A DNA stretch of 64,000 nt, from the NCBI RefSeq assembly GCF_900116145.1, contig NZ_FPAB01000003.1:372184-436183 (forward strand), read 5' to 3'. Both the position numbers and the translations under genes were made by a program. Of the stretch, positions 52,994-62,700 are shown piece by piece. Position 1 is the stretch's first letter, and every line of letters begins with the position of its first letter. Below the pieces are notes generated by a model. That model made no database searches. It had not been told where the DNA came from and was given only the letters and a program-made list of their open reading frames with translations. Source of the stretch: Streptomyces harbinensis (GTDB taxonomy: Bacteria > Actinomycetota > Actinomycetes > Streptomycetales > Streptomycetaceae).

Positions 52994-54046
52994 GTGGCGT
53001 CCCACCGTCGTCCCAAGCAGCCGAGCCGTGCCCGGGTGACCGTGTTCGGTGCCACCGCCGCCGCCACCGTCGCCCTCAGCTCCCAGGCCGCGCAGGCCGC
53101 CGAGACCAAGGAACAGGTCCAGGAGCGTGTCGACCAGCTCCACGAGGAAGCGGCCATCGCGACCGAGGAGTACAACGGCGCCAAGGAGCGCGAGGGTCAG
53201 CTCCAGGAAGAGGTGGAGACCCTCCAGGACTCCGCCGCCCGGGGCCAGGAGGAGCTGAACGAGCTGCGCTCCGGCCTGGGTTCGATCGCCGCCGCGCAGT
53301 ACCGCACCGGCGGCCTGGACCCCTCCGTCCAGCTCTTCCTCTCCGGCGACCCCGACGCGTACCTGGAGCGGGCCTCCACCCTCAACCAGATCACCGGCAA
53401 GCAGGCCGAGACGCTCCAGCTCATCGAGGCCAAGCAGCGCACCCTCGCCCAGCAGCGCGAGGAGGCCACCGAGAAACTGGCCGAACTGGAGGACACCCGC
53501 GACGAGCTGAAGGACCGCAAGGACACCATCCAGGGCAAGCTGAACGAGGCCCAGTCGCTGCTCAACCAGCTGACCGAGGAGGAGCGCGCCGCCATCGCCG
53601 CCGAGGAGGCGGCGGAGGCCGCCGCCGCCCAGGCCGAGGCCGAGCGCGCCAACCGCAGCGGCAGCGACGGCCGTCCGGTCCTGGACGGCACCGGCTCCTC
53701 GCGCGGCCAGGCGGCCCTCTCGGCCGGCGCCACCAAGGTCGGCTCGCCGTACGTGTGGGGCGCCACCGGGCCCAACTCCTTCGACTGTTCCGGGTTCACC
53801 ACTTGGTCCTTCGCCCAGGCCGGCGTCCAGCTGCCGCGCACCTCGCAGGCCCAGGCCAACGCGGGCATGCGGGTCAGCGAGAGCCAGCTGGCCCCCGGCG
53901 ACATCGTGCTGTTCTACGGCGACCTGCACCACGTGGGCATCTACGCCGGCAACGGCCAGGTGCTGCACGCCCCGGGCACCGGGAAGTACGTCGAGTACAC
54001 CGGGCTGCACACCATGCCGTTCCAGTTCGGCGTCCGGGTCGGCTGA
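52994..54046 (+). CDS. Secreted NlpC/P60 (C40) cell-wall hydrolase
   Basis: 350 residues. A signal peptide (about 1-40, ending AAQAA) is followed by long coiled-coil helices (about 42-205) and an NlpC/P60 domain with C in FDCSGFTTW, H in HHVGIYAGNG and the third residue in LHAPGTG. The coiled coil probably holds the enzyme inactive until partner binding, as in RipA/CwlO-like proteins. It cleaves peptidoglycan stem peptides. GTG start with GGAG nine bases upstream. Paralogue lies immediately downstream. Confidence 0.94.
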   Translation: MASHRRPKQPSRARVTVFGATAAATVALSSQAAQAAETKEQVQERVDQLHEEAAIATEEYNGAKEREGQLQEEVETLQDSAARGQEELNELRSGLGSIAAAQYRTGGLDPSVQLFLSGDPDAYLERASTLNQITGKQAETLQLIEAKQRTLAQQREEATEKLAELEDTRDELKDRKDTIQGKLNEAQSLLNQLTEEERAAIAAEEAAEAAAAQAEAERANRSGSDGRPVLDGTGSSRGQAALSAGATKVGSPYVWGATGPNSFDCSGFTTWSFAQAGVQLPRTSQAQANAGMRVSESQLAPGDIVLFYGDLHHVGIYAGNGQVLHAPGTGKYVEYTGLHTMPFQFGVRVG

Positions 54047-54073
54047 CCCGCGCCATTCCTCCATCCGGGTGAA

Positions 54074-54100
54074 TCGGCGGCCCCACCGGCGGGCCGCCGA
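54074..54100 (+). terminator. Hairpin between the two NlpC/P60 genes
   Basis: TCGGCGGCCC (54074-54083) and GGGCCGCCGA (54091-54100) pair perfectly around a 7-base loop, so the two paralogues are probably transcribed separately. Confidence 0.65.
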
Positions 54101-54228
54101 CCCCCGCTGACCTGCGACGCCGTCGCGGCGTGCCGGATACGTCCCGGCCCGGGTTGCGCGATACCCGGCCGCGCCGGAACTAGATTCTGCTCCCCTCAGG
54201 TACCCCACCGAAGGGAGCACGGCGCGCA

Positions 54229-55314
54229 GTGGCAACCCACCGGCGTCCCTCGCAGCACGGCACGGCCCGCGCGGCCCGCGCCTCCGTCCTGTCCGCCGCC
54301 GCGACCGCGGCCGTCGCCCTGGGCAGCGCGCCCGCCGTGGCCGAGCCCGCCCTCGACCGGGCCGGCGCGGCCCAGCGCGTGGACGAACTCTTCGCCGAGG
54401 CCGAGCGCGCCGTGGAGGAGTACAACGGCACCGCCGAGCGGGTGGCGGAGCTGACCACCGAGGCCGAGCGCTACCAGCGCCGGGTGGAGGCCGGCCGGCA
54501 GGCCGTCAACGACACCCGCCGCTCCCTCGGTTCGGCCGCCGCCGCGCACTACCGGGCGGGCGGCATCGACCCGACCGTGGCCCTCCTGCTCTCCGACGAC
54601 CCGGACACCTACCTCGCCCGCGCCGCCGCCGTGCAGCGGGTCGGCACCAGACGCTCGGGTGAGCTGCGCGAACTGATGGCCGCCCAGCGCACCCTGGAGC
54701 AGCGCCGCGCCGAGGCCGGCGACAAGCTCGACGAACTCGCCGCGGAGCGCGACGCGCTCGCCCGGGCCAAGAACACCGTCCTGCGCAAGCTCGCCACCGC
54801 CCAGGCCCAGTACGACCGGCTCACCGCGGAGGAACACGCCGAGCGGGCCGAACGCGCCGAACGCGAGCGCGCCGAGCAGGAGCGGGCCGCCGCCGCGGCC
54901 GTCCCCGCCCCCGCCGGCCCCGCCGCGGGCCAGGCCACGCCCGCCGCCGCCCCGGCACCCGCCGCCGGCACGCGCGGCGCCACCGCCCTCCAGGCCGCCC
55001 GGGGCGCCCTCGGCAGCCCCTACGCCTGGGGCGCCGCCGGGCCCAACTCCTTCGACTGCTCCGGCCTCACCCAGTGGGCCTACCGCCAGGCGGGCGTCTC
55101 GCTGCCGCGCACCTCCCAGGCCCAGGCCGCCGCCGGCACCCCCGTACCGCTGTCCGCGGCCCAGCCCGGCGACCTCGTCGTCTACCGCTCCGACGCCAGC
55201 CACATCGGCCTGTACGCCGGCGGCGGCCAGGTCATCCACGCGCCCTACCCCGGCGCCGCGGTCCGTCTCGAGCCGGTCGGCATGATGCCGCTGCACTCCG
55301 TGGTCCGACCCTGA
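54229..55314 (+). CDS. Second secreted NlpC/P60 (C40) cell-wall hydrolase
   Basis: 361 residues, with the same plan as its upstream neighbour: signal peptide ending APAVAEPA, coiled coil (about 45-225), an alanine/proline linker, and the catalytic domain with C in FDCSGLTQW, H in SHIGLYAGGG and VIHAPYPG. The shared order, length and motif DPxVxLxLSxDPDxYLxRA indicate tandem duplication. Its leader is short and lacks the riboswitch-like sequence of the first copy; a -10-like TAGATT lies at 54181-54186. GTG start. Confidence 0.94.
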   Translation: MATHRRPSQHGTARAARASVLSAAATAAVALGSAPAVAEPALDRAGAAQRVDELFAEAERAVEEYNGTAERVAELTTEAERYQRRVEAGRQAVNDTRRSLGSAAAAHYRAGGIDPTVALLLSDDPDTYLARAAAVQRVGTRRSGELRELMAAQRTLEQRRAEAGDKLDELAAERDALARAKNTVLRKLATAQAQYDRLTAEEHAERAERAERERAEQERAAAAAVPAPAGPAAGQATPAAAPAPAAGTRGATALQAARGALGSPYAWGAAGPNSFDCSGLTQWAYRQAGVSLPRTSQAQAAAGTPVPLSAAQPGDLVVYRSDASHIGLYAGGGQVIHAPYPGAAVRLEPVGMMPLHSVVRP

Positions 55315-55351
55315 GCCACGGGCGGGCCGCGGCCACCCGCTACGCTCGCCC

Positions 55352-56506
55352 GTGATGCACAGGACATTGATCGTCACCAACGACTTCCCGCCGCGCCCCG
55401 GCGGCATCCAGGCGTTCCTGCACAGCATGGCGCTGCGCCTGGACCCGGACCGGGTGGTGGTGTACGCCTCCACCTGGAAGCGCGACAAGGAGGGCCGGGA
55501 GGCCACCGCGGCCTTCGACGCCGAGCAGCCGTACCCGGTGATCCGGGACCGGGCCACCATGCTGCTGCCCACCCCGCGCGTCACCCGGCGCGCGGCCGGT
55601 CTGCTGCGCACTCACGGCTGCACCTCCGTCTGGTTCGGCGCCGCCGCTCCGCTGGGGCTGATGGGGCCCGCGCTGCGCAAGGCCGGCGCCCGGCGGCTGG
55701 TGGCCACCAGCCACGGCCACGAGGCCGGCTGGGCCCAGCTGCCCGCCGCCCGGCAGCTGCTGCGGCGCATCGGCGAGGGCACCGACACGGTGACGTACCT
55801 CGGCGAGTACACCCGCTCGCGCATCGCCTCCGCGCTCACCCCCGAGGCCGCCGCCCGCATGGTGCAACTGCCGCCCGGCGTCGACGAGAAGCTGTTCCAC
55901 CCCGGCTCGGGCGGCGAGACGGTACGGGCCGGGCTCGGCCTGACCGACCGGCCGGTGGTGGTGTGCGTCTCCCGGCTGGTGCCCCGCAAGGGCCAGGACA
56001 CCCTGATCAGGGCGCTGCCGCGGATCCTGGCCGCCGAGCCGGACACCGTGCTCCTCATCGTCGGGGACGGCCCCTACCGCAGGGACCTGGAGAAGCTGGC
56101 GCAGGAGAGCGGGGTGGCCGCCTCGGTGCGGTTCACCGGCCCCGTCCCGTGGGAGCGGCTGCCCGCGCACTTCGGGGCGGGCGACGTGTTCGCGATGCCG
56201 TGCCGCACCCGGCGCGGCGGGCTGGACGTCGAAGGGCTCGGCATCGTCTACCTGGAGGCGTCGGCCACCGGACTGCCGGTGGTCTCCGGCGACTCGGGCG
56301 GCGCCCCGGACGCGGTGCTGGACGGCGAGACCGGCTGGATCGTGCGCGGCGGCGCGCCCGGCGCACCGGCCGAGACCGCCGAGCGGATCGTCACCCTGCT
56401 GCGGGACCCGGGGCTGCGCAAGCGGATGGGGGACCGGGGACGGCAGTGGGTCGAGGAGCGGTGGCGCTGGGACCTGCTGGCACAGCGGCTGCGGGAACTG
56501 CTGTAG
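55352..56506 (+). CDS. pimB: PimB-type GT4 mannosyltransferase
   Basis: 384 residues. GT-B fold. Strong resemblance to corynebacterial PimB': TLIVTNDFPPRPGGIQAFL, VWFGAAAPLGLMG, SHGHEAGWAQLP, SRLVPRKGQDTLI and RTRRGGLDVEGLGIVYLEA with the conserved glutamate pair. It would add the second mannose to phosphatidylinositol mannoside from GDP-mannose. GTG at 55352 with TACGCT five bases upstream (leaderless candidate); ATG at 55355 is adjacent. Membrane-associated enzyme of the inner leaflet. Confidence 0.85.
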   Translation: MMHRTLIVTNDFPPRPGGIQAFLHSMALRLDPDRVVVYASTWKRDKEGREATAAFDAEQPYPVIRDRATMLLPTPRVTRRAAGLLRTHGCTSVWFGAAAPLGLMGPALRKAGARRLVATSHGHEAGWAQLPAARQLLRRIGEGTDTVTYLGEYTRSRIASALTPEAAARMVQLPPGVDEKLFHPGSGGETVRAGLGLTDRPVVVCVSRLVPRKGQDTLIRALPRILAAEPDTVLLIVGDGPYRRDLEKLAQESGVAASVRFTGPVPWERLPAHFGAGDVFAMPCRTRRGGLDVEGLGIVYLEASATGLPVVSGDSGGAPDAVLDGETGWIVRGGAPGAPAETAERIVTLLRDPGLRKRMGDRGRQWVEERWRWDLLAQRLRELL

Positions 56507-56586
56507 CGGCGGCCCGCGATAGCCTTCCGATGACAGCCTGCCCCCCACGGCACGACGACTGAGCGCGGAACAAGGAGCCACCCTCG

Positions 56587-57042
56587 ATGGCCGAACACAC
56601 CAGGTCGAGCATCACCATCGACGCCACCCCGGCCGAGGTCATGGCGGTGATCGCCGACTTCGGCCGGTACCCCGAGTGGACGGGCGAGGTGCGCGAGGCG
56701 GAGGTGCTGGGCACGGACGCGCAGGGCCGCGCCGAGCAGGTGCGGCTGGTGCTGGACGCGGGCGCCATCAAGGACGAACACACCCTGGCGTACGCCTGGT
56801 CGGACACCGACGAGGTCAGCTGGTCGCTGGTGAAGTCGCAGCTGCTGCGCTCCCTGGACGGCTCCTACCGGCTGGTGCCGGTGGACGGCGGCCGGCACAC
56901 CGAGGTGACGTACCAGCTGACGGTGGACGTGAAGATCCCGATGCTGGGCACCATCAAGCGCAAGGCCGAGAAGGTCATCATCGAGCGGGCGCTGGACGGG
57001 CTGAAGAAGCGCGTGGAGCTGGGCGGGGCCACCGCCGGATGA
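56587..57042 (+). CDS. SRPBCC (START-like) family protein
   Basis: 151 residues. Begins MAEHTRSSITIDATPAEVMA and continues VIADFGRYPEWTGEVREAEV, the usual opening of SRPBCC/polyketide-cyclase-like domains, which form a hydrophobic ligand pocket. No catalytic residues can be named. AAGGAGCC upstream. Overlaps the next gene as ATGA, and similar pairs with an ArsA-like ATPase are common in Streptomyces; probably a lipid or hydrophobic ligand carrier. Confidence 0.9.
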   Translation: MAEHTRSSITIDATPAEVMAVIADFGRYPEWTGEVREAEVLGTDAQGRAEQVRLVLDAGAIKDEHTLAYAWSDTDEVSWSLVKSQLLRSLDGSYRLVPVDGGRHTEVTYQLTVDVKIPMLGTIKRKAEKVIIERALDGLKKRVELGGATAG

Positions 57043-58130
57043 CGCCGCCACGGGTGCTGCTGGTCACCGGCCCCGGTGGCGCGGGGACGACGACGGTGGC
57101 GGCCGGTACGGCGCTGGCCGAGGCGCGGGCCGGCCGCACGGTGCTGCTGCTGGGGGAGTCGGTGGGCACCCTGAGCGGCGTGGACGCGATCCGGCCGGAC
57201 GCCGCGCAGTGGTTCCGGGACGGCGTCCAGGGGCTCCAGCGACGGGCCGGCACCGAGCTGCTGCACGACGACGAGCTGACCGAACTGCCCGGCAGCGCGG
57301 GGCTCGCGCTGCTGCACGCCCTCGCCGGGGCGCACCGCTCGGGCCGCTGGCAGACGCTGGTGGTCGATCTGCCGCCGGTCACCGACGCGATCCGGCTGCT
57401 GGCCCTGCCCGAGCTGCTGGCCCGCTATCTGCGCCGGCTGCTGCCGGAACGCCGCCCGGCCTCCCTGCTGCTGGCGCAGCTCGCCGGGCTGCCGTACGAC
57501 GAGGCGGGCCGCTGGATCGGCACGCTCACCGCACTGCACGCCCTGCTGGGGGCGGACGGGGTGGCGGTGCGGCTGGTGACCGAGCCCACCGCGCAGGCCC
57601 CGGCCGCCGTGCGCCGGGCGCGGGCCGGGCTGGCGCTGCACGGCCTGGCCCTGGAGACGCTGATCGCCAACCGGGTGCTGCCGGCCGGCTCCGCCGACCC
57701 GTGGCTGCGGGACGCGGCGGCGGCTCAGCGCGCGGTGCTCGACGTCCTGCCGGGACCACCGCGCGAACTGCCGCATCTGGGCGGGGCGCCCGGCGAGGCG
57801 GAACTGGCCGTGCTGGCCGGGTCCGGGGCGCTGGACGCGGTGCCGGCCGACCGGCTGCGGCGGCCGGCGCCGGTGCTGAGCGACCGGACGGCGGGCACGG
57901 CGGGTACGGCGGACGCCGGGGGTGCGCCCCTGGTGTGGCGGCTGCCGCTGCCCGGCGCCTCCCGCGATGAGCTCGACCTGGTCCGGCGCGGCGACGAACT
58001 CTTCGTCACCGCCGGTCCGTTCCGCCGCGCCCTGGAGCTGCCCGAGGTGCTGCGCCGGTGCACGGTGACCGGTGCGGCGCTGGAGGAATCCGGGGAGCTG
58101 GCCGTACGGTTCGCCCCGGATTCGCGGTAA
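57039..58130 (+). CDS. ArsA/MinD-like P-loop protein with atypical Walker A
   Basis: 363 residues. The N-terminus LLVTGPGGAGTTTVAAGTAL aligns with the deviant Walker A of ArsA/MinD ATPases (KGGxxGKT) but has proline (P12) and threonine (T17) where both lysines belong. A switch-like VVDLPPVTDAIRLL follows at about residues 108-121. The C-terminal 60 residues (LPGASRDELDLVRRGDELFV) resemble the HSP20-like domain of ArsA family members. ATPase activity is therefore doubtful; it may bind nucleotide weakly or act as a scaffold for the SRPBCC partner. Confidence 0.8.
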   Translation: MTPPRVLLVTGPGGAGTTTVAAGTALAEARAGRTVLLLGESVGTLSGVDAIRPDAAQWFRDGVQGLQRRAGTELLHDDELTELPGSAGLALLHALAGAHRSGRWQTLVVDLPPVTDAIRLLALPELLARYLRRLLPERRPASLLLAQLAGLPYDEAGRWIGTLTALHALLGADGVAVRLVTEPTAQAPAAVRRARAGLALHGLALETLIANRVLPAGSADPWLRDAAAAQRAVLDVLPGPPRELPHLGGAPGEAELAVLAGSGALDAVPADRLRRPAPVLSDRTAGTAGTADAGGAPLVWRLPLPGASRDELDLVRRGDELFVTAGPFRRALELPEVLRRCTVTGAALEESGELAVRFAPDSR

Positions 58131-58173
58131 CGTCGAACGCATCCACGATGTGCCGCTGTGCCAGGAGAGCGCC

Positions 58174-58680
58174 ATGAGCGAACCCACCGAGCAGCCCGCA
58201 GAGCAGCCTTCCGAGCAGCCCGCCGACGCCGATCCGCGGGCCTGGGAGGAGGCGTGCGCGGAAGATCTGGCCGCCGAGCGGGCCAGGTTCCGGGAGCGTA
58301 CGCGGCAGCAACCGCCGCCCAGGGACGCCGCCGAGGAACTGCGCAAGCTGATGACCGCCATCACCGAGGAGGCCGGGCGGCTCGGCGCGCGGTTCGGGGC
58401 GGACGCGGCGCTGCTGGCGGCGCGGGCGCGGTCGACGGTCAACGCGGAGGTGCTGGAGCATCTGTCCAACGCGGGCGCCGAACTGGTGGCCGCCTACCGG
58501 GCCGCCGTCGTCGGCTACCAGCGGCAGGCGGGCCAGGACCGGCCGGCCGGACGCGAGGACGGGAGCGGGGAGGGGACCGGGGACGGGAGCGGCGGGAACC
58601 GTGAGGGCCGGGAGCGTACCGGGAAGGACGGTGACGGTGAGGAGCCGTCCGGTCCGGCCCAGCGCATTGATCTGGACTGA
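58174..58680 (+). CDS. DUF5304 family protein
   Basis: 168 residues. An acidic glutamine/glutamate/proline-rich N-terminus is followed by a helical core (RAWEEACAEDLAAERARF; DAAEELRKLMTAITEEAGRL) and a disordered glycine/glutamate tail ending AQRIDLD. Matches the DUF5304 pattern; function unknown, no membrane span. ATG with GGAGAG upstream. Lies 43 bases after the ArsA-like gene and just before glkA. Confidence 0.85.
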   Translation: MSEPTEQPAEQPSEQPADADPRAWEEACAEDLAAERARFRERTRQQPPPRDAAEELRKLMTAITEEAGRLGARFGADAALLAARARSTVNAEVLEHLSNAGAELVAAYRAAVVGYQRQAGQDRPAGREDGSGEGTGDGSGGNREGRERTGKDGDGEEPSGPAQRIDLD

Positions 58681-58694
58681 TCGCGCGGTACGGT
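58667..58694 (+). promoter_or_regulatory. Candidate glkA promoter
   Basis: -35 TTGATC (58667-58672) and -10 TACGGT (58689-58694), spacer 16, overlapping the end of the DUF5304 gene. Would give a leader of about 33 bases. Confidence 0.45.
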
Positions 58695-58733
58695 GTTCGG
58701 CGGCGGGGATCGACTGACCTTTTTGAGGAATTC

Positions 58734-59675
58734 ATGGGACTGACCATCGGCGTTGACATCGGCGGCACCAAGATCGCGGCCGGTGTGGTCGACGAAGAGG
58801 GCACGATCCTCGACACCTGCACGGTGCCCACCCCGCCCACCCCCGAGGGTGTGGTGGAGGCCATCGCCGAGGCCGTCAAAACCGTGGGACGCGACAGCAA
58901 GGCGGAGGCCGTCGGCATCGGCGCGGCCGGTTACGTCGACGACAAGCGCGCCACCGTCCTGTTCGCGCCGAACATCAAGTGGCGGCACGAGGCGCTGAAG
59001 GACAAGGTCGAGCAGCACGTCGGGCTGTCCGTGGTGGTCGAGAACGACGCGAACGCCGCCGCCTGGGGCGAGTACCGCTTCGGCGCCGGGGCCGGGCACG
59101 AGGACGTCGTGGTCATCACCCTGGGCACCGGGCTCGGCGGCGGCATCATCATGGGCGGCCGGCTGTACCGGGGACGGTTCGGGGTGGCGGGCGAGTTCGG
59201 CCACATCCGGGTGGTGCCGGACGGTCTGCTGTGCGGGTGCGGCAGCCAGGGCTGCTGGGAGCAGTACGCGTCGGGCCGCGCGCTGGTGCGGTACGCCAGG
59301 CAGCGGGCCGCCGCGACCCCGGACGCGGCGACCGTGCTGCTGGCCGAGGGCGACGGCACCCCGGAGGGCATCGAGGGCCGTCATGTGTCCGCCGCCGCCC
59401 GGCAGGGCGACCCGGTGGCCGTCGACTCCTTCCGCGAGCTGGCCCGCTGGGCGGGCGCCGGGCTCGCCGACCTGGCCTCGCTGTTCGACCCGTCCGCGTT
59501 CATCGTGGGCGGTGGCGTCTCGGACGAGGGCGACCTGGTGCTGGAGCCGATCCGCAAGTCCTTCCGCCGCTGGCTGGTCGGCAGCCGCTACCGGCCGCAC
59601 GCACAGGTGGTCGCGGCCCAGCTGGGCGGCCGGGCCGGGCTGGTGGGCGCGGCGGACCTGGCCCGCCAGGGCTGA
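58734..59675 (+). CDS. glkA: ROK-family glucokinase
   Basis: 313 residues. Phosphate-binding DIGGTKIAAGVV at the N-terminus, sugar-site ENDANAAAWGEY, TLGTGLGGGIIMGG, and the ROK zinc signature in HIRVVPDGLLCGCGSQGCWE. It phosphorylates glucose with ATP and in Streptomyces is the central player in carbon catabolite repression. ATG with GAGGAA five bases upstream. Confidence 0.95.
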   Translation: MGLTIGVDIGGTKIAAGVVDEEGTILDTCTVPTPPTPEGVVEAIAEAVKTVGRDSKAEAVGIGAAGYVDDKRATVLFAPNIKWRHEALKDKVEQHVGLSVVVENDANAAAWGEYRFGAGAGHEDVVVITLGTGLGGGIIMGGRLYRGRFGVAGEFGHIRVVPDGLLCGCGSQGCWEQYASGRALVRYARQRAAATPDAATVLLAEGDGTPEGIEGRHVSAAARQGDPVAVDSFRELARWAGAGLADLASLFDPSAFIVGGGVSDEGDLVLEPIRKSFRRWLVGSRYRPHAQVVAAQLGGRAGLVGAADLARQG

Positions 59676-59704
59676 CGCCCGGGCGGGGCGGCCCGGCGGT
59701 GGCG

Positions 59705-62700
59705 TCAGGCGGTGGCCGGCTCCGGGCCGCACTGAGCCAGCCGCTCCCGTACCCGGTCGGTCTCGGGCAGCCCCAGGGCCTCGCAGTGGATCAGCGCCTG
59801 CCGCCAGTGGGCGCGGGCGCTGTCCCGGTCACCGAGGCCCGCGTGCACCTCGGCGATGCCCGCGTGCGCGCGCGCCAGCAGGTCGCGGTGGTCGGAGCCG
59901 ACGGCGACCGCGATCGATTCGGCGTACTCCCGCAGCGCCTGCCGCGGGTGCCCGGCCACCGCCCGGGCGCCGGCCAGGGAGTTGAGGGCGGAGGCGATCA
60001 GACCGGGGTCGCCCACCTCGCGGGCGATGGCCTCCGCCCGGATGTGGTGGTGCAGCGCGCGCTCCGGTTCGGCCCGCCGCTCGTGCAACTGCCCCAGGAC
60101 GCGCAGCGCGTGCGATTCCACCAGGCGGTAGCCGGTCTCCCGGGCCAGGCCGAGGGCGCGCCGGGCCTCCTCGTACGCCCGGTCCTCCTCACCCAGTTGC
60201 AGGGACACCTCGGCCAGTCCGCTGAGGATGTTGCCCTCATTGGTCCTGTCCCCGTGCTCCTGGCACAGCGCGAGGGCGGTTCGCATGGCCTGTGCCGCTT
60301 CCTCGTACCGGCCGAGCAGTTGCAGCGAGATGCCGCTGTTGCACAGCGCGGCCCGGTGCAGTGCCCAGCCCCCGGCGCCGCCCTCCTGGGCGAGCCGGTA
60401 CAGCCGCAGGGCCTCGAAGTGGTCACCGAGCGAGGCGTACGCGTTGCCGAGATTGACCAGGGACGCGTCGCGCAGTTCCGGTTCGCCCAGCTCCTCGTAG
60501 CGCACCAGGGCCTGCCGCAGCAGGGCGATCGCCCGGTGCAGGTCGCCGCCGGACCGGTTGAGCGCGGTGGACAGCTGGCGCAGCGCGTTGGCCTCCGCCA
60601 GCCGGTCTCCGCTCTCCCGGGCCAGGGCCAGGGCCCGCTCGTGCAGGGTGACGGAGTCGTCGTGGTAGCCGCCGGTCTCCAGGTAGCGCCACAGGGTGTC
60701 CGACAGGAAGCGGGTCAGCTCCGGCGGGCCGTGCCGGGTGGCTTCCAGCAGGGCGGCCCGTTCGGTGTCCAGCCACCTGCGGGCCGCTTCGGGTGAGGCG
60801 AGGGCGGGCAGTTCCCCGTCCCAGGCGGGGGCGGCCGGCCGCCGGGCCTTCTCGTACGGGGCGACCGCGTCCAGCGCGGCGGCGGAGGCGGCCCGGTAGT
60901 AGCGGCTCAGCCGGGTGAGCGCGGTGGCCCGCTCGGCCGTGTGGCCCGGGTCGGCGGCGAGTTCGGCGGCGTACGCCCGCAGCAGGTCGTGCGGCTGGTA
61001 CCGGCCGGGGGCGATCCGGTCCACCAGGTGGGCGCGCAGCAGGGTCTCCAGGGCGTGGCGGGCGGAGCGCGGCCCGGTGCCCGCCATGGCGGCGAGCGTG
61101 TGGGCGTCGGTGTCGTGCCCGGGGAGCACCCCGAACAGCCGGAAGACGCGGGCCACGTCCGGGTCGAGCCGCTGGTAGGACCAGGAGAACACGGCCCGTA
61201 CGGCGGTGTACGGGTCGCCGTCCAGGTCCAGCAGCTCCAGTGCCTCGTGCCGGTCGGCGAGTTCGGCGGCGAGGTCGGCGAGGGGGCGGGAGGGCTGGGA
61301 GCGGGCGAGTTCGGCGGTGATCCGCAGGGCGAGCGGGAGGCGGGCGCAGCGTTCGATCAGGGCATCCACGGCCGCGGGTGCGGCGGTGGCCCGGGTGCCC
61401 AGCAGCTGCCGCAGCAGGGATCGGGCGTCAGCCGGCGGCAGCCGGTCCAGGGTCAGCCGGTGGGCGCCCTCGCGGGCGACGAGCCCGGCGAGCGCGTCCC
61501 GGCTGGTGATCACCGCGCAGGCGGTGGGGGAGCCGGGCAGCAGCGGCCGGACCTGTTCGGCGCTGTGCGCGTTGTCGAGGACGACCAGCACCCGCCGGCC
61601 GTCCAGCAGCGTCCGGTACCGTGCCGCCCGCTCGGCCGGCACCGGGGGGATGGAGCCGCCGTCCACGCCGAGCGCGCGCAGGAACCCGGCCAGCGCGTCC
61701 TCGGGCGCCACCGGCCGGTCCGGTCCGTAGCCGTGCAGGTCCACATAGAGCTGGCCGTCGGGGAAACGGTCCCGTACCCGGTGCGCCCAGCGCACCGCCA
61801 GGGCGGTCTTGCCCACGCCCGCGGTGCCCGCCACGGCGGTGACCAGCACCGGGCCGCTGTTCCCCGGCCGGGCCAGCAGCGCGTCCAGCTCGGCCAGTTC
61901 GGCCTCGCGGCCGGTGAACCGGGTGACGTCCGCCGGGAGCTGGGCGGGGGTGCGCGGTACCGGCGGGGCGGGGGCGCCGGAGGGCCCCGGCCGGGCGGCG
62001 CGCCCGATGGGCTCGCCGGCCAGCACGCTGCGCTCCAGGGCGCGCAGTTCGGGCCCCGGTTCCAGGCCGAGCTCGGTGACGAGCCGTTCCCGGGCCGTCC
62101 GGTACACGGCCAGCGCGTCGGCCGGGCGGCCCGCGCGGTACAGGGCCGTCATCAGCAGCGCGTGCAGGCGTTCGCGCAGCGGGTGTTCCCGTACCAGGGC
62201 GGAGAGTCCGTCGACCGCCGCGGTCTCGTTCCCGCAGGCCAGTTCGGCTTCGTACAGGGCCTCGTACGCCGTGAGCCGGCGCTCGCCCAGCCGGTGCGCC
62301 CAGTCGTCCAGCAGCGGTACCTCCAGGCCCGCGAACGGCACCCCGCGCCACAGCTCCAGCGCCTCGCGCAGCAGCACCGCCGCCCGCCCTGGTTCCCGGG
62401 CGCGGACCCGCAGGGCTTCGGCGATCAGGGTCTCGAAGCGGTCCGCGTCCGGCTCCCCGGGCGCCACCCGCAGCCGGTAGCCGTCGACGCCGAAGGCCAG
62501 CCGGTCGGGGTCGCCGAGGAAGGCACGCAGCCGGTGGATGTGCAACTGGAGGCGGGCCGCGGCGCGTTCGTCGGGCCGTTCCCCCCACAGCGCGTCGGAG
62601 AGCGTGTCAGCCGGGACGCCGCCGCCCGGCCGGGCCAGCAGCACCCCGAGCAGCGTGCGCCGCAGCCGGCCGGTCACCGCCTCGCCGGTCTCCCCGCGCC

